Assembly: GCF_037975245.1 (NCBI RefSeq)
Contig: NC_092575.1
Location: forward strand, 24,787,841-24,851,840
DNA: 64,000 nucleotides
Reading direction: 5' to 3'
Source of the DNA: Apostichopus japonicus
Taxonomy: Eukaryota; Echinodermata; Holothuroidea; Aspidochirotida; Stichopodidae
Under the pieces are notes generated by a model. It worked only from the letters and a program-made list of their open reading frames with translations, did not search any database and was not told the origin of the DNA. Position 1 is the first letter of the stretch. Each line of letters begins with the position of its first letter. Both the position numbers and the translations under genes were made by a program. Of this stretch, positions 47,863 to 60,690 are shown piece by piece.

Positions 47863-48026
47863 ATTATAAGTTCACTATGGATACAGTTTGAGTATAGTTG
47901 TGGGTAGTTAGTGGTATTAATCTAACAGTATTTGCTTAAAATATGGAACTAACCTTTTTCTCTTTTTTTCTTTCAAAAGTGATCACCAATTAACCTGGAA
48001 CTAACATACTTACATAGCAGACGTTA

Positions 48027-48032
48027 AATAAA
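48027..48032 (+). terminator. Candidate polyadenylation signal of the cystine-knot gene
   Basis: AATAAA about 165 bp after the TAA stop at 47860-47862. Confidence 0.5.
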
Positions 48033-48095
48033 TAGCTTTCGTTGTATGTATGTTAATTTCCAACCGATTCACACAGAGATTACAGTAACTACTGT

Positions 48096-48333
48096 AAAGT
48101 TGTAAATTTTGTGCCAAAGTAAAAACTGGATCGTGCTGATAAATCTGATACATCGGCATAGCATGTGCTATTAGGTTTACAGTAAGAACTGAGAATTTGT
48201 GTAATCCCCAAAAATGTATCAAACTGGATTTGTTGGGGTTAGACATATCCTCAGTTCTTACTGTAATCCTAAAAGCACATGGTACTGACTTATAGCACGA
48301 TACAGTTTTTACTGTGGTACAAAACTTTTAAAG
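48096..48333. repeat. Long imperfect hairpin, about 100-bp arms
   Basis: The arms 48096-48205 and 48243-48333 are inverted copies sharing AGTAAAAACTG.ATCGTGCT, ATGTGCT.TTAGG and TTACAGTAAGAACTGAG, with a loop of about 40 bp. It follows the cystine-knot gene. Confidence 0.75.
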
Positions 48334-48339
48334 ATTTAT

Positions 48340-49799
48340 ATAAGTAAGATACTTGTGTTCACTTTATGTATCCGAGTTCAATATCGGAGCTGAAGATGTT
48401 TTTATAGTAAGCGTTTGGGTATTAATCTAGGCTGGTTGAACTTGGATTTACTGGAGATTATTTTGAGAACTCATACAGACCATTTGTATTATTAATTTGG
48501 TGGTATCTGGTATAGGAAGTGAAATACATATATACAGCTGTGTTATTATTGTATTAGTTTATGTATAGGTAAGAGGAGTTTTATAGTTTATATCACTGAA
48601 CGTGAGCATTGCTGCTTTTCCCAGCGTATGTTAGTACAACCAATCATATATATTTTTTTTACTGCATGTAACATAAGTATGTAGGCTTCCAAGCCTCCAA
48701 GTCGCAGATTATGAACTCGGAATAAGTTCACCGTAGAGTAATTGAACCTATGATGTGACTAGGTGTCGATGACGTATTCGCGTTGACCAATCAGAAACTT
48801 CAATTCCGATAGTTTGTTAAGGAGGGGTGGGGCTATGGGTGTGAGGAGGACTGTGGGGTATGGGAGTATATGTAGATGGGGACAGGTTTTTTATTAATTA
48901 TTTTGCTTCAGTTAATGGTAATTTATTATTACTCTTTAAGTAGTAATAAGGTTTAACTTGCTTAACTTACTATATTCGAAACGTTTCCAAAAGTGCCGGT
49001 ACTGATTCTAGGCTGGAGATTCTAACCATTCAAATTATTCATGCATGTTGAAAATTGTGAAATAAGGACCGTGTGAAGAACAATTAGCTTCGGCTAGTGA
49101 CATTATTATCACAACTTAAAAATCACTTGGTTACAGGCTCAATGCAAGGGGGCTGGGACGGTTGAGAGTGGATAATTGTTTTTTTTCTCGCAAAGGCTCT
49201 ACCTTAGGTGAATTGATACAAAATACCTATATTTATACTTTCTTACGTATGCTTAGGTTATATAAAATTTCATTTGTAGTTGTTAAGGGTAAACTATTGA
49301 AGTTCAGAATTCCTTTTTATTTGATGCATCTAAAATATTTCGGTATAATATTCGATCGCAACGAATAACATAGTAGCCTTTAAATGGAAATTGCAAATAT
49401 TGTGTGTCCGATATTTCTTTTCGTTAACAAATAACCTATACGGTAAAAACAATTATTTTCACGTCTGGGTTAACTTGCTGGGGGCTCCGTCGCCACTCAA
49501 CGGAAAAGGACAATAAAAATAATTCTAATTAAGATGGAGAACGGTAATAAAGAAGCAAAAATAAACAAACAAACACATTAATGAACGTAGCTCTTATGAT
49601 TCGAAGAGCATTCGACCAGTTTAACACTAGTGGAACACTAGTAGTTGTTACTCAGAGTTTCACGTGTTGAGCGATCTTCAGACAACTTCAGACAAGTACA
49701 GGTACTAGTGTTCCACTAGTCTCAACTAGCCTCAACATATATTTCGCTCTGTGCACCGGACATAGAGCACTCTGCGCCAAGATAGACGCCATCCAACCA

Positions 49800-49838
<39 letters not shown>

Positions 49839-52800
49839 TGATGACATTAAACAGCATTCGTTCTTGAACATTTTGTAATGTATCGTAACCATGTAATATG
49901 AGGCATATGAAATTCTTCGCTATGAGTTTTGTATTGCCACTGAGGAGGATCTGACCTAATGACCTATTGTATGAGGTTAAATACGGTCCAGTAACTTTGA
50001 TCGATGAAATGTCACTTGCTTAAAGGGTCATTTTTAAAACAAATTAAAAGTGTTATGTAAGTCTAACTTGGACAGATAGCAGTGTGTGCATGTTAATGGT
50101 CAACAATTTATCAAGTTTGCACCTTTAAAGTCATCCTTTATGGCTAAGCTTTGTCATGATATATCCAGAGGATATTGACCCACTCCCACTGGGGATCCAA
50201 CGGGTAACGTTCCTCCTGTTTAGTAACAGAAACGTAAAGAAGTTTCCGTTTCGTAGATTAGGAGTGCCCATTTTTTCCTGACAAAAGCCGTACTTTGTCA
50301 TTTTTTGGTCATTTTGGAAAGGTTTCATCAGAAAGTGTCCTAGCTATTGCTGGTAAATTAAAAGAAACAGTTATCGAATGGAGTTTGTATGGAATAATGG
50401 AATTTGTGGCACTCAATTAATGGGAATTGGGACACAATTTTGTCCCCTTAATAAAAATAACATGTTAAGCTCTGTTAAGGGAAAAATAGTAAGAGAAACC
50501 TTAAACATATATAGCCTATTCTGCTTTGATACTTGAATTGCAAGAGATTCCAGTTTCAATAACGACGTTATCTATCACTTTGAAGTAGTCAAGCTCTAAT
50601 GTAGTTTCGGTTTAGCTCTAGCTGGACTTCAAGTCTAATAGTCCATTTGCCTACGTCACCAAAAGTGATATGAAAATATTAAAACCCGGTCTTCCGCTTT
50701 TAATATAATTAATCGTTAATTAATGATAGAATCAGTGGTTAGTAAATACTTTGTTATAATATACTAGGCTGGTCCGAGCTGAAAGGGGAAAGGTGGAGGG
50801 TATGAGAGAGGTATGTGGATGGGAATGGTGTGTGGAGTGGTTCCTCCATCAATTCTGGTAATTTCCATCCAATTTTCGGTTACATGAAACGTGTTCAAAA
50901 ACCTATACAGCTGCCGCATATCTTTTACATCACCATATGGACTAATTGTACTGCAATTGAACGCAAAACTACGTTGATAGTTATGTATGAAAGACATGAT
51001 AATTCAAAGAGGTTTTGAGTTGGAAATTGGATGAAAAGGATTGAACACGTTACTGAATGTTCAGCTACTCGCATGATATGAGCAAATTAAGATTTCGTTT
51101 AACTTGGATCTTTGTCAGCAAAAAGGTAGTAGAATAAATATAATAATATAATTTCCGTATACACCTGCCGCTGTTTATGGATAGTTCAAAACGATTTTTT
51201 TTTTCATCCTGTTTCTCAAGCAAGGCCTTTCCCACGGTGCGGCACAAATGAAAACAGCGGAATAAAGTAACAGTGAAATATCAATAGCCATAATTCAAAC
51301 TGCAGAAATGGGAGTATAGCTTACCCAATTGAAGTTTCACATATAGCATTGCCAAATACTAATCCTGAACACCTTGCAATTCCAATCATTCTTTCATTTT
51401 GAAGCAGAAGACTATATATGCATATATCATTACGGATCAAACTTGTCAAGATTATTGATTTCGCGCAGACATTAGTTCCTTGGCAAATTATGGCAGGCCG
51501 TCTGCAACAGATCACGGGCACTCGACATAGACCGGTTGAAATCGTTATATGTATAACTTTATCGATATATCTCATGAACGTTCATTAATATCTATGAACT
51601 CGAGAATGGCTGCCACTCTGATATTTTCCAGTTTAAACATGTTAACGTGAATGCCATAAAAGTATTGCTAGCCAATTATATAACTATGCAGAGCTGTCAA
51701 TACATATCCTCTACATAAGCAAATACCAATATTATTATGATTATTTTTGACTAAGGGAGAGAGCAAAATCAATAAATTACCGATAAATCCAAATTTTTTG
51801 AAAGGGAAGAGTAAAACCAGATTGACCTGAGGTATGTGAACCCCAATAAACTTCGACGGAAGATCGTTGGATCAGATCAACCAAAGCCTTCCCGCTATAA
51901 AATTCATCTTAAAAGTGCAGGTTACCTCTGTTTTGTGTTTGTTTGAATTTCTAGTCATGGCGAGGATGGATGAAGGGTAGGATGAGCCGAGGATATACAC
52001 CTTATATTCGATACAGCAACCGATATGAATATGCAACGAATCGCAATACGCATGCCCGAACGAAGTGCCACTGACTATAGGTGTGTTTGATGATTGAACT
52101 TAATGTGTTGTATAATATCAAATGATTGAAACCGGAGGATGGCAAAAACATACTTTAAGAATTCGCTTTCGTTCTTTTCAAATAAATGTACGTTTTGACA
52201 TTTTTGTTTTCAGTGAGACCGCTCTGTGTGTAAGGTTGAGCTAGGGTTTGATGACCCCCTCCCCCTACCGTTGCGTTTAATGTCATCAAAATCCAGACTG
52301 CCATACAATTACATGAAATGAAAACAGAACCCAAAATTGAGGAAATGCAAATTTTCATTAATTCTCAGCAGTTTGTTTATTTTTCACAACAGATCGGAAA
52401 GAAACTTTCAAATGTAAGATATGATATCAACGTGTTTATCATTGCTAACATTGTTTCGTAAGTAGCAATACATTTGGTTCAAAACATACAGAACTGAATC
52501 GTATGTTGTAACATAATAAGGTTGATTAACAATAATAACATATCTTTTGTTCTTCTTTTGTTTGAAAGTTCTTAGCAATCTGCTAGAGAATATGATTAAC
52601 ATGCACAGAATAACATCTTGTTCCCAACACCTAAAACGAAGGAACAGATTCACTTAAGAAAGAAAATAAGATGAAAAAAAAACCCAATGTAATGTCAATT
52701 AAATCTTGGGCGAGGAATATTTTTGGTTTTCATTTAAAGTTAACATAGCGCGAATTATAATTAGTGTTGATAAGTTTGGTGGGTGTTATGATGATGTCAA

Positions 52801-53110
52801 TAACACGGTGTATTTAGGTGGTGGCCTTCTCACCCCTACCCATTTTCAACGCCCCACAAACCTAACAAATATTTTTTGTTGCAACACCTTGCGCGTAAAG
52901 CTGATTACTGCTATAACCACCGTATGTTTCAACAAGCGCATTTCACATTAAACATTAAAACCAAGACCCCCTAACCGAGAGATTTCAACAACTTCTTGTT
53001 CACATACACCTTCCTTTTTTAAAGTCTTGCCTCTGCCCCTGACACCTTTCTTATTTAAGTGAAATCAAATAATCTAAATGCTTTTCAGCTTCCGTATACA
53101 CTAAGCAAGC
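48340..53110. other. Long region without a supported gene
   Basis: AT-rich. It holds (TA)n at 49803-49835 and an inverted pair at 49626-49720. Short ORFs near 50764-50997 and 51321-51575 (-) have no convincing splice borders or family motifs. Confidence 0.45.
49626..49720. repeat. 17-bp perfect inverted repeat
   Basis: ACTAGTGGAACACTAGT (49626-49642) and its reverse complement (49704-49720), separated by about 60 bp. Each arm is itself nearly palindromic. Confidence 0.7.
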
Positions 53111-53135
53111 GATGGAGGAGTATACACACACACAC

Positions 53136-53155
53136 ATATATATATATATAGCTAT

Positions 53156-53191
<36 letters not shown>

Positions 53192-53219
53192 ATATATCAA
53201 TATATATTTATATATTGAT

Positions 53220-53291
<72 letters not shown>
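53136..53291. repeat. (TA)n-rich compound microsatellite
   Basis: Several (TA)n tracts interrupted by ATCAATATA and TTGATAGA. It lies about 140 bp beyond the peroxidase stop codon. Confidence 0.9.
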
Positions 53292-53295
<4 letters not shown>

Positions 53296-53427
53296 CTGTT
53301 GTAAAATATGAACAAAATCGAAAGAAACTGAAACATGAAAAATATTAATATAAATTAAGAAAATGTTAGCCAAACTTATTCTGACTCTTGTATCTTAGTC
53401 ACTTAAAGTTCAAATGAACTAAAGTGG

Positions 53428-56400
53428 TTAACCAAGAATATCTGCGTTCTCTGTCCAAGGGGTCAGATCTAACATCGGAATCTTGTCGAAGTCGTCACAG
53501 CTCACGCGTCTGTTGTCGATCGCCTCGCTGTTCCAAGTAAGCCCCAGCGGCGGACGAATTGAGATTAGCCGTCTGAAAGCAATATTTATATAATATCTAT
53601 ATGTGTCTGACTGTTCTTTGCGATCTGACAACATTAGATGAAGTAATTATAAATTCAAACAAACAATACAATATTCTTATTCATATCAAGATATATAAAC
53701 AGGGCATCCTGAATGCAAGCAAGCGAGTACAAAAGGCAAGAAAGAAAGCGATATGAGCAAGGAAGATGAGCAAGCTAACCATAATTGTTGTTTCTCAAGA
53801 AGTCAACCAAGGGATAAATCGAGCAGGCAAGAAATATGCAGACTACTATAGGCAAGCCAATTAAGTAGGTATTAGTAAGCAATACATAGATCAATCGATT
53901 AACTGTCACTGAGAAACAAGAAAAACTCAAATTGAATTAAAATGAAAGGTAAACGAGATCAATTAACAAGGAAACAAGGAAAAAGAGCAATTATTTGCCA
54001 GCAAATAACCCAGAAAGCAAACAAGATCAATATTAATATATAAACAAGCAAACAAGAGCGTCTGTGTTAGCAAACTGTATCATATCAATTGTTTAAAGGA
54101 TCTGCGATTTAGCCTCCTAATTATTCATTCTCCGGTCTCCTGTTATCTGACTCCTATAAAACAGATCACATTGACCGTAGAGCCTCATTGTAAAGTTTTA
54201 TCCACATTTATGAGGCATTGCTAGCCATACTGTGCATATAGATATACAGTACTGTGACAGTCCGAATGAAAAGGGACTAACACCAGTACCGTGTGGTTGT
54301 TTCTTAATTGAGTGACTCATACAACTTCATTCTCGTAAGTATTCAAGGTGATGATGAATCCTTTCGTAAATTTTAACGCTAAGAGTGATCCCTCATTGGT
54401 CACCATATATTTTCTACGGTTCTTCAAGTGATCGAATCCTCAATTGATTACCTACGCTAACAGTAATACAATCATATCAAATTGCACTAACAATATTCTT
54501 CCAGTGAACAAACCATCAATGTATTGCGTACACTATAGCAGTGATAGCCTAAACTAACATTGCTGTTCCATGAAGCCATTTCATCAAGGTATTGCCCACT
54601 AACGAATGCGCACATCGTCCTTAGATAAAGTCTACACTAACAATGATATACCCTTTTGCTTGTGGATAAATGGATGGCTGGTTGGATCTTCTTATATCAT
54701 TGCTCTTTCGATACTCGATTTGTTCTTCCACGTCTATACGAACAATAATGGATTGATACAGGGCACTTCCAAAGTAACCAATATTCCTATAATTTATATC
54801 GCAGTTTTCAAGTTTCCAAGTTCCAGGTACAGAATCGGGCCAAAACAATCTTTTAATCTCAAGTTACCTAAAATGTTTGAACAACGTTCGTCATGATTAC
54901 ATCACGGACCACATGTTGTGTTAATTCCAATCTAAATTAATATATGTATTTCGAGTGCAACTATAACATCACAACTCTTTGCTTCAAGTCGGAACAAAAC
55001 TGCGACAGTCTCAACTATTATACCAATATCTAGAAAACGGGAAATAGCAGCCGCGTGCAAAATTCACCAGGATGCTTAGTATATGTTCTTTTACATTAGT
55101 CAAAGATGTATATGTATACTCTGTGTTGTCCTTTTAAGGTTTTATCTTAATGTAAGCTTAGTTGGAACATTACCTGTCCAAAGAAGCGTCAGTCTTCATT
55201 CTGAATACCCACGGTTGGATTCTCAGAATTTGGATGTTGTTACAAATTACACGAGAAAATAACACGTGCCCGATGGCATCTATTTGAGCTAAAATAAGGA
55301 AATCAAAATACAATAATGTGAAATAAAAGGCTTTTCATAGAGAGGAAGGGGGAAGGCTGCTCTCCTCCTAACTCAAATATTGGAAAATTAATGCTACTTT
55401 CAATGATCAGATGTCCCACCTAATTGCATTCTCAATGCCGCCGGGACTCCGTAAGTCTGCCTTAAACTTGTCTGTTGTCTATAGACTTTGATAGCATTCT
55501 TTACAATAAGAATCAAAAGATCAACTTCAGTCAATTCGGTGACAGTCTATAGGTATTCTAACTAAAACCAGTATTGATTTTTCTTCAAAGGATTACCACT
55601 ACTCCTTAAAGAATGGTGCGCTAAGTGGAGAATCAGTAAAAACAGTGCTCTTCATTCGAAATTGGGGATTTTATCTACTCGTTTTCTATAGGCTCAAGCA
55701 TACTGATAAGTATCAAACATTCTGAGGATATTATCCGATGATGCATTGGAATTACTTTTAACAGCAAAACTATACTTTAACAAACATCCCAACTATAGGT
55801 AAAACATGGAGGGTTATACCTTATCATAGAAAACTACTTAGTTATCACATGAGTCAACCGTGTTAAATTTATATTGATAATACTCAGACCAAACATATCC
55901 TTATATATGTGAGAAATAATTTACTAAGCAATGTCCCAAAGTAACATCAATAATATGATAACGTCACATTCAAGCCTTGTACATCTACCCAGGCTTCGTT
56001 TACTTTAGAAATTCAAATTGGGTCATCTCTTTACTCATATGTCCCTCTTTTAAGGATCCCGGTGCAAGAGGACTTGTGAGTTAAACCCCTCCGAGGGCGA
56101 CGGGAGGGGGGGGGGGACAGCACAGCCACTGGGGTAGATTCTAGTTTAGGAAGGTATACAATGGAATGGTGGTACCAGGTCTCAGGGAGCCCCCGGTGGA
56201 AGTCAAGCTACTCGGTTTTACTATAAGTCTCATTCTGTCTTTTGGCCAGCTGCCTCCTTCTGTTGACAAATTTCTGTCTGGCATTTGTATTTGTAAGCCA
56301 CTGACTCTTTGGTCTGTTGGTCTTTTAGCTTACTTAAGCGGTTTGTTTTAACAAATAAATGTTTCCATCCTGAAGGATCGGCTGTCCGTATACATCTAGA

Positions 56401-59400
56401 GAGCTACATATGGGAAAGGGGGAAGGCAGGTGCGGGAGGTGGTAGGGAGGCGGAAGGAATTCTTCTGTAGATAAGGGCTACATTCCTTTCTGTTTCCTAC
56501 ATCCCATCCATTTCAAATTGTTCATTCAGGAATTGGCGGAAGACCGTAAAATTAATGGACATACATCCAAAACGTACCATTAGTAAACGCCTGTGGTTTC
56601 TCTGCGTTTTCAAAGTAAAACCTATCGCCGTATCTCAAGTTGTGAAACTGTAACCCAAGAGCGTTGGCAAGAGTTTCCCCGACCAGTGCACCTGGGAGGT
56701 GATTTTCGGCAAGCATACCGACGAAGGGCTCGATTTCCTCGACTGAACTGGATTGGATAAACATTTCAAAGTTCTTAGATGCGATGTTTATGAGAAATAC
56801 ACGTACATAGTAATAGCATGTCAGCTATGACAGTGCTCAACAGTCGCACGGTGCCTCTAGAATGGCGTGTTAGCAATAACTAGTTGACATGTTCTTCATG
56901 AAATCAAACTATAGTCAACGTAGTTTTGAAGACATATTTTCAAACCTGTATACAGTTTTGAAGACTTCAACATCCTCAGGACGACTGATTGCTTTTAAAT
57001 CCTCAAATGATTTGACATCGCTCAGACCGAAGAACTTTCTGTAATCCAGGTAACTGGGTAGTCCATGATCCCGCCCACGTTGAATGTTAAGTGCGATAAG
57101 GTCCAATGCAAAGCTACCGAAAATGAATATGCAGAACGTTAAATGTGACAAGGTCCAATCAAATTGAATACATACATAAATATACATAAATATATATATA
57201 TATATATAACTGAAAATCGTAATGAGTTGGAAAATCAAGAACAGTGAAAAAACTTTCAGCCTCCACCGGGATTCGAACCACGGGCCTTCCGCTCTGTACG
57301 CGGACACCCTAACCTCTAGGCTATGGACGCTGATTGTATGTCCAGAGGTTCGAAACCGGTAAGGAAGGTCGTAATTCCACTGCAGGCGTTTGTCACCTGT
57401 ATCGAACAATACTATAGTTCTGTTTTTGGTGACATATTTTGCCTTACTCTAGAAATCAAACACGATGCTAATCAACTCGAAATCATTTGTGATTCCTAAA
57501 GCCGGATCTCGAAAGAGATACTTTGAACAGACTTTATGTTAATGCAATGGAGGAAAAGGACAAAGGCAAATGAATATATATAACTGAAAATCGTAATGAG
57601 TTGGAAAATCAAGAACAGTGAAAAAACTTTCAGCCTCCACCGGGATTCAAACCACGGGCCTTCCGCTCTGTACGCGGACACCCTAACCACTAGGCTATGG
57701 ACGCTGATTGTATGTCCAGAGGTTCGAAACCGGTAAGGAAGGTCGTAATTCCACTGTAGGCGTTTGTCACCTGTATCGACAATACTAGTTCTGTTTTTGG
57801 TGACATACTTTGCCTTACTCAAGAGATCAAACATACATGGATTACACCAGATTTTTAATTTTCTATGAATTATTATTATTTTCTATCATATATATAATGA
57901 TCAACATTTACAAGTGAACAGATTAGGAAGGAATCAGGTGGGGAGGGGGGTGGTGGGGGAGGGGGGGGGGGGCGGCCGGTTCAACTTGACCTGTGCACAG
58001 AATTTCAAAAGTTTCCCGAATTCTAAAATCCACCGAATGACTAAAGTCAAGGGCCATGGAAGGGCCAGTTGAAGGGTCGTTGAAGCCGAAATCCCTTTTA
58101 GGGGGCCCGAGGCTCTTCCGCCAAAAAAAGATTTAATATACAGTCAACGGGGGCATTCTTTTTTTTTTGGTGTGTGGTTGATAACGAGGCTTAAACCAGT
58201 TGCATGTGATGCACTTCTTGCCCGGCTGAATTTTCAAAATCTCCTGACTGACATGGAAAGTAGGGGAATTCCCCCCCCCCCCCTCTTCCTTTTTGCGCAC
58301 GCCACTTCATCAAACAATGACAATTTCATGTGATTTCCAAGAATACATCATCACAAAAAATCAACATGGGCTTTTTTCCATCGTGAATTTGTCATGTGTA
58401 TGCTTCCTATAAGCGCGTGCCAACTTTAATTAACCTCCAAAGCGTTTATCCATTAACATCCTCTGTTTGAGCTCCGAGAAACCAACTACCCTTATACATA
58501 TAGCAGGAAGAAATACTTGCTATTCTAATGGTAATATTCTGCATAAATGAAAGTACCGTTACGATGAAAACTGAAGTTGCAACCTGAACTTGTTTTGTGC
58601 GCACTTGCCATTTTAGCATATATGCAAACTTTTACATTCGTAAATTCCCTTCTTTTCACTTACGTTGAATTTTGAAACAGTTCAAGGTGAACTGACTTGC
58701 TAAAATGGCTGTCTACCGCTTGCAAACGTTGGTTCAACGCCCCGTTGATAATGGACAGCACACTGCCTCTCTCAAGATCCCGCAATATCTTTCCGTTGAA
58801 AAAAGCGTTTGATAGTTGTACCCCTTGAAGGCCTTTGAAATTTCGTGAGAGCCTTCTAAGATTTTGCGGAACAAGGGAATGGCCGAATCGAAAAAAAGCC
58901 GTTGCAAAATCAATGCTTATCGATGGGTCAATCTGTAAAGAGAATAGCATATGTTCAAGACAAGATGCGTCATTGTTTAAACCCCGTTTCCCGTTGCTTT
59001 AGAAATGTACCAAATGCATCATACGTATATATCAGTCCTGCCAGATGTCGTGTCGCATTTAGCAAAAAAAAAAAATTACAAACGGAAATGTATTATTATC
59101 TGAGTCTAAAATGTTAATTAAACTTACCATATTTGGTTAATACTAGATATGATAATGTATTACAAGCCTTTATTCTAATGTCATGAGACCCAAGCCCAAA
59201 TGCCAACGTTAAAAAAGTGTTCCAAAAAATATCATGAAAGAAATATTCCAGTCCGAGACAAAATCCCATACCGAGCATTGAAGCTATACTCACGGTGGCG
59301 TTATATCCAGCATACCCTTCCAGTATATTGATCCTGTACTTGTCTACAATATCCTTGTTAAGTACAGGAATGAGCCATTCCCTATATACTATATTTTGCA

Positions 59401-59673
59401 GAATGCCTCCCACAATTTTCCTCGCCTCTTGGTACAACCTCTCATCATCCCATCCAGGGTTGATCTGACTGAGCTCACGTGCGATTCGATTGTGTTCGCT
59501 GACGAAGATGGTGTGCAAGGCTGTTAACACGGGCTGTTCTGCTGCCCTGATATCGCCAGCTCTACCACAAGGTTTCTGATTATTAACAGCTTCGCATTCC
59601 TCGTTGCCGTCATCTGATGGCAATAACTGGATACGACCGGCAGACAGCTCCTCAGTTAGCATTAATCCATTAT
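53428..59673 (-). CDS. Animal haem peroxidase, 3' six exons (5' part missing)
   Basis: Extracellular or secreted haem-dependent peroxidase of the peroxidasin/myeloperoxidase/ovoperoxidase superfamily. Exons: 59673-59294, 58932-58664, 57113-56946, 56747-56578, 55288-55174 and 53572-53428; phases fit and give 414 codons before TAA. Landmarks: RAAEQPVLTALHTIFVSEHN (helix after the distal site), EARKIVGGILQNIVYREWL, FATAFFRFGHSLV with the proximal haem-ligand His, LNIQRGRDHGLPSYLDYR, VEEIEPFVGMLAENH, LQFHNLRYGDRFYFEN, FSRVIC and a C-terminal IPMLDLTPW. The part with the distal His and Ca-binding loop should lie in exons upstream of 59673, possibly beyond the LINE or outside the window. The protein ends soon after the peroxidase domain. 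The precise subfamily is not resolved. Two SINEs sit in the intron between 57113 and 58664. Confidence 0.9.
53650..55170 (-). other. Last intron of the peroxidase gene
   Basis: No exon is seen. The part 53700-54060 is rich in AAGCAAGCAA/AGGCAAGAAA-like purine motifs. The part 54330-54660 has loose repeats around CATCAA.GTATTGC and CACTAACAATG. Confidence 0.45.
57199..57515 (-). repeat. tRNA-derived SINE, tandem copy 1
   Basis: The minus strand has an A-box-like ATAGCCTAGAGGTTAGGG and a B box GGTTCGAATCC (57270-57280) and ends in (TA)n at about 57187-57207. It lies in a peroxidase intron. Confidence 0.75.
57570..57835 (-). repeat. tRNA-derived SINE, tandem copy 2
   Basis: Same family and orientation as the neighbour at 57199-57515, about 375 bp away. 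The B box is mutated to GGTTTGAATCC. The A-box part reads ATAGCCTAGTGGTTAGGG. Confidence 0.75.
57840..58660 (-). other. Peroxidase intron, G-rich patches
   Basis: G runs at 57938-57972 and C runs at 58269-58282 stand out; the segment may hold decayed MITE sequence, but no clear ends were found. Confidence 0.4.
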
Positions 59674-59727
59674 CTATTTGTGTAAAGATAATGTTTCTTT
59701 TGACTGTGCATATCTATAATTGAATAC

Positions 59728-59783
<56 letters not shown>
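59728..59783. repeat. (TA)n microsatellite
   Basis: A pure TA dinucleotide tract of about 54 bp located just upstream of the first peroxidase exon visible in the window. Confidence 0.95.
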
Positions 59784-59784
<1 letters not shown>

Positions 59785-59786
<2 letters not shown>

Positions 59787-60070
59787 TGGCATCCCTATAT
59801 TCCGACGTCTCTATGTTCAGACAAAATGAAAAAAAAAACGGAGCAATTTTTTTTATCCAAAAATTTGTTTGTACCTAGAAAACTAGTTTTGTGACGCCAA
59901 TGTTTTTTTTGACCAACATTTTTTCGGACCAAATTTTTGAGACCAAATTATTTTTACACGAAAAAAAAAATGTGACCCAAAGTTTGTTATGACCCAAACA
60001 GTGCTTGTGACCGAAAATTGCTGGTGACCCGAAATGCAATGCGCGAAAAATGCAAAGAGTGGAAACATAC
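59785..60070. repeat. Low-complexity sequence with recurring TGACC motifs
   Basis: Loose repetition of TGACC(C/A)AA and CCAA.TTTTT units; no gene is supported. Confidence 0.45.
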
Positions 60071-60294
60071 ATCCTAGCCCACCATAAAGTATAATTTATA
60101 CGTCATGATATTTGTGATGAAGAAATGACGAGACAACTTTCAAAAAACAAAGTATGGTCGTTGAAGCGTACACACGTACTTTTTCGAAGCTGTTGCAATT
60201 CGTTCATTTTTGGGATTTCTGGGATCATTTTTTTTTTCATCAAAACACCTTGTGATTCGTTTTGTTGTTTAGAGTTTATTTGGAGTTATTTTTT

Positions 60295-60690
60295 GTCTGT
60301 TCCTGTCATTCCGCCTGTTTTTGTGTTCATTCTGTGCTGTTTTTTTGTCTTGTGTCAGTGCTGTCCGTGGTTTAAGGTCTGTGGCGTCAGTGTATCCTAT
60401 CGTTCAGTGTATAGTCGATGTTGAGCCTAAGCTGCTAATCGTGAGTATCGTTTTTCCGTGTTCGCGGGTTTTTCTGTGCCTTAGTGTATTCGTTATTATT
60501 GTCTGTTCCTGTCATTCTGCATGTTTATGTGTTCAATCTGTGCTGTTTCTCGTCTTCTTTCAGTGTTGTCCGTTGTTTTAGGTCTGTAACGTCAGTGGAT
60601 CCTATCGGTTAGTGTATAGTCTCTGTTTAGCCTAAGCTGCTCGATTTTCTGTGTTCCCCGGGTTTTTCTTTGACTTAGTATTTTCGTTAT
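60295..60690 (+). promoter_or_regulatory. Tandem 206-bp repeat in the LINE 5' UTR
   Basis: Two successive, diverged copies begin with GTCTGTTCCTGTCATTC (60295 and 60501) and share CAGTG.TGTCCGT.GTTT, CCTATCG.T.AGTGTATAGT and AGCCTAAGCTGCT. ORF1 starts at the end of the second unit. A promoter role is inferred from position. Confidence 0.65.

Noticed and set aside
56915-57834. ORFs of 164 and 112 aa sharing SGHTISVHSL
   Set aside because: Both run through SINE copies. Only the peroxidase exon at 56946-57113 is real coding sequence.
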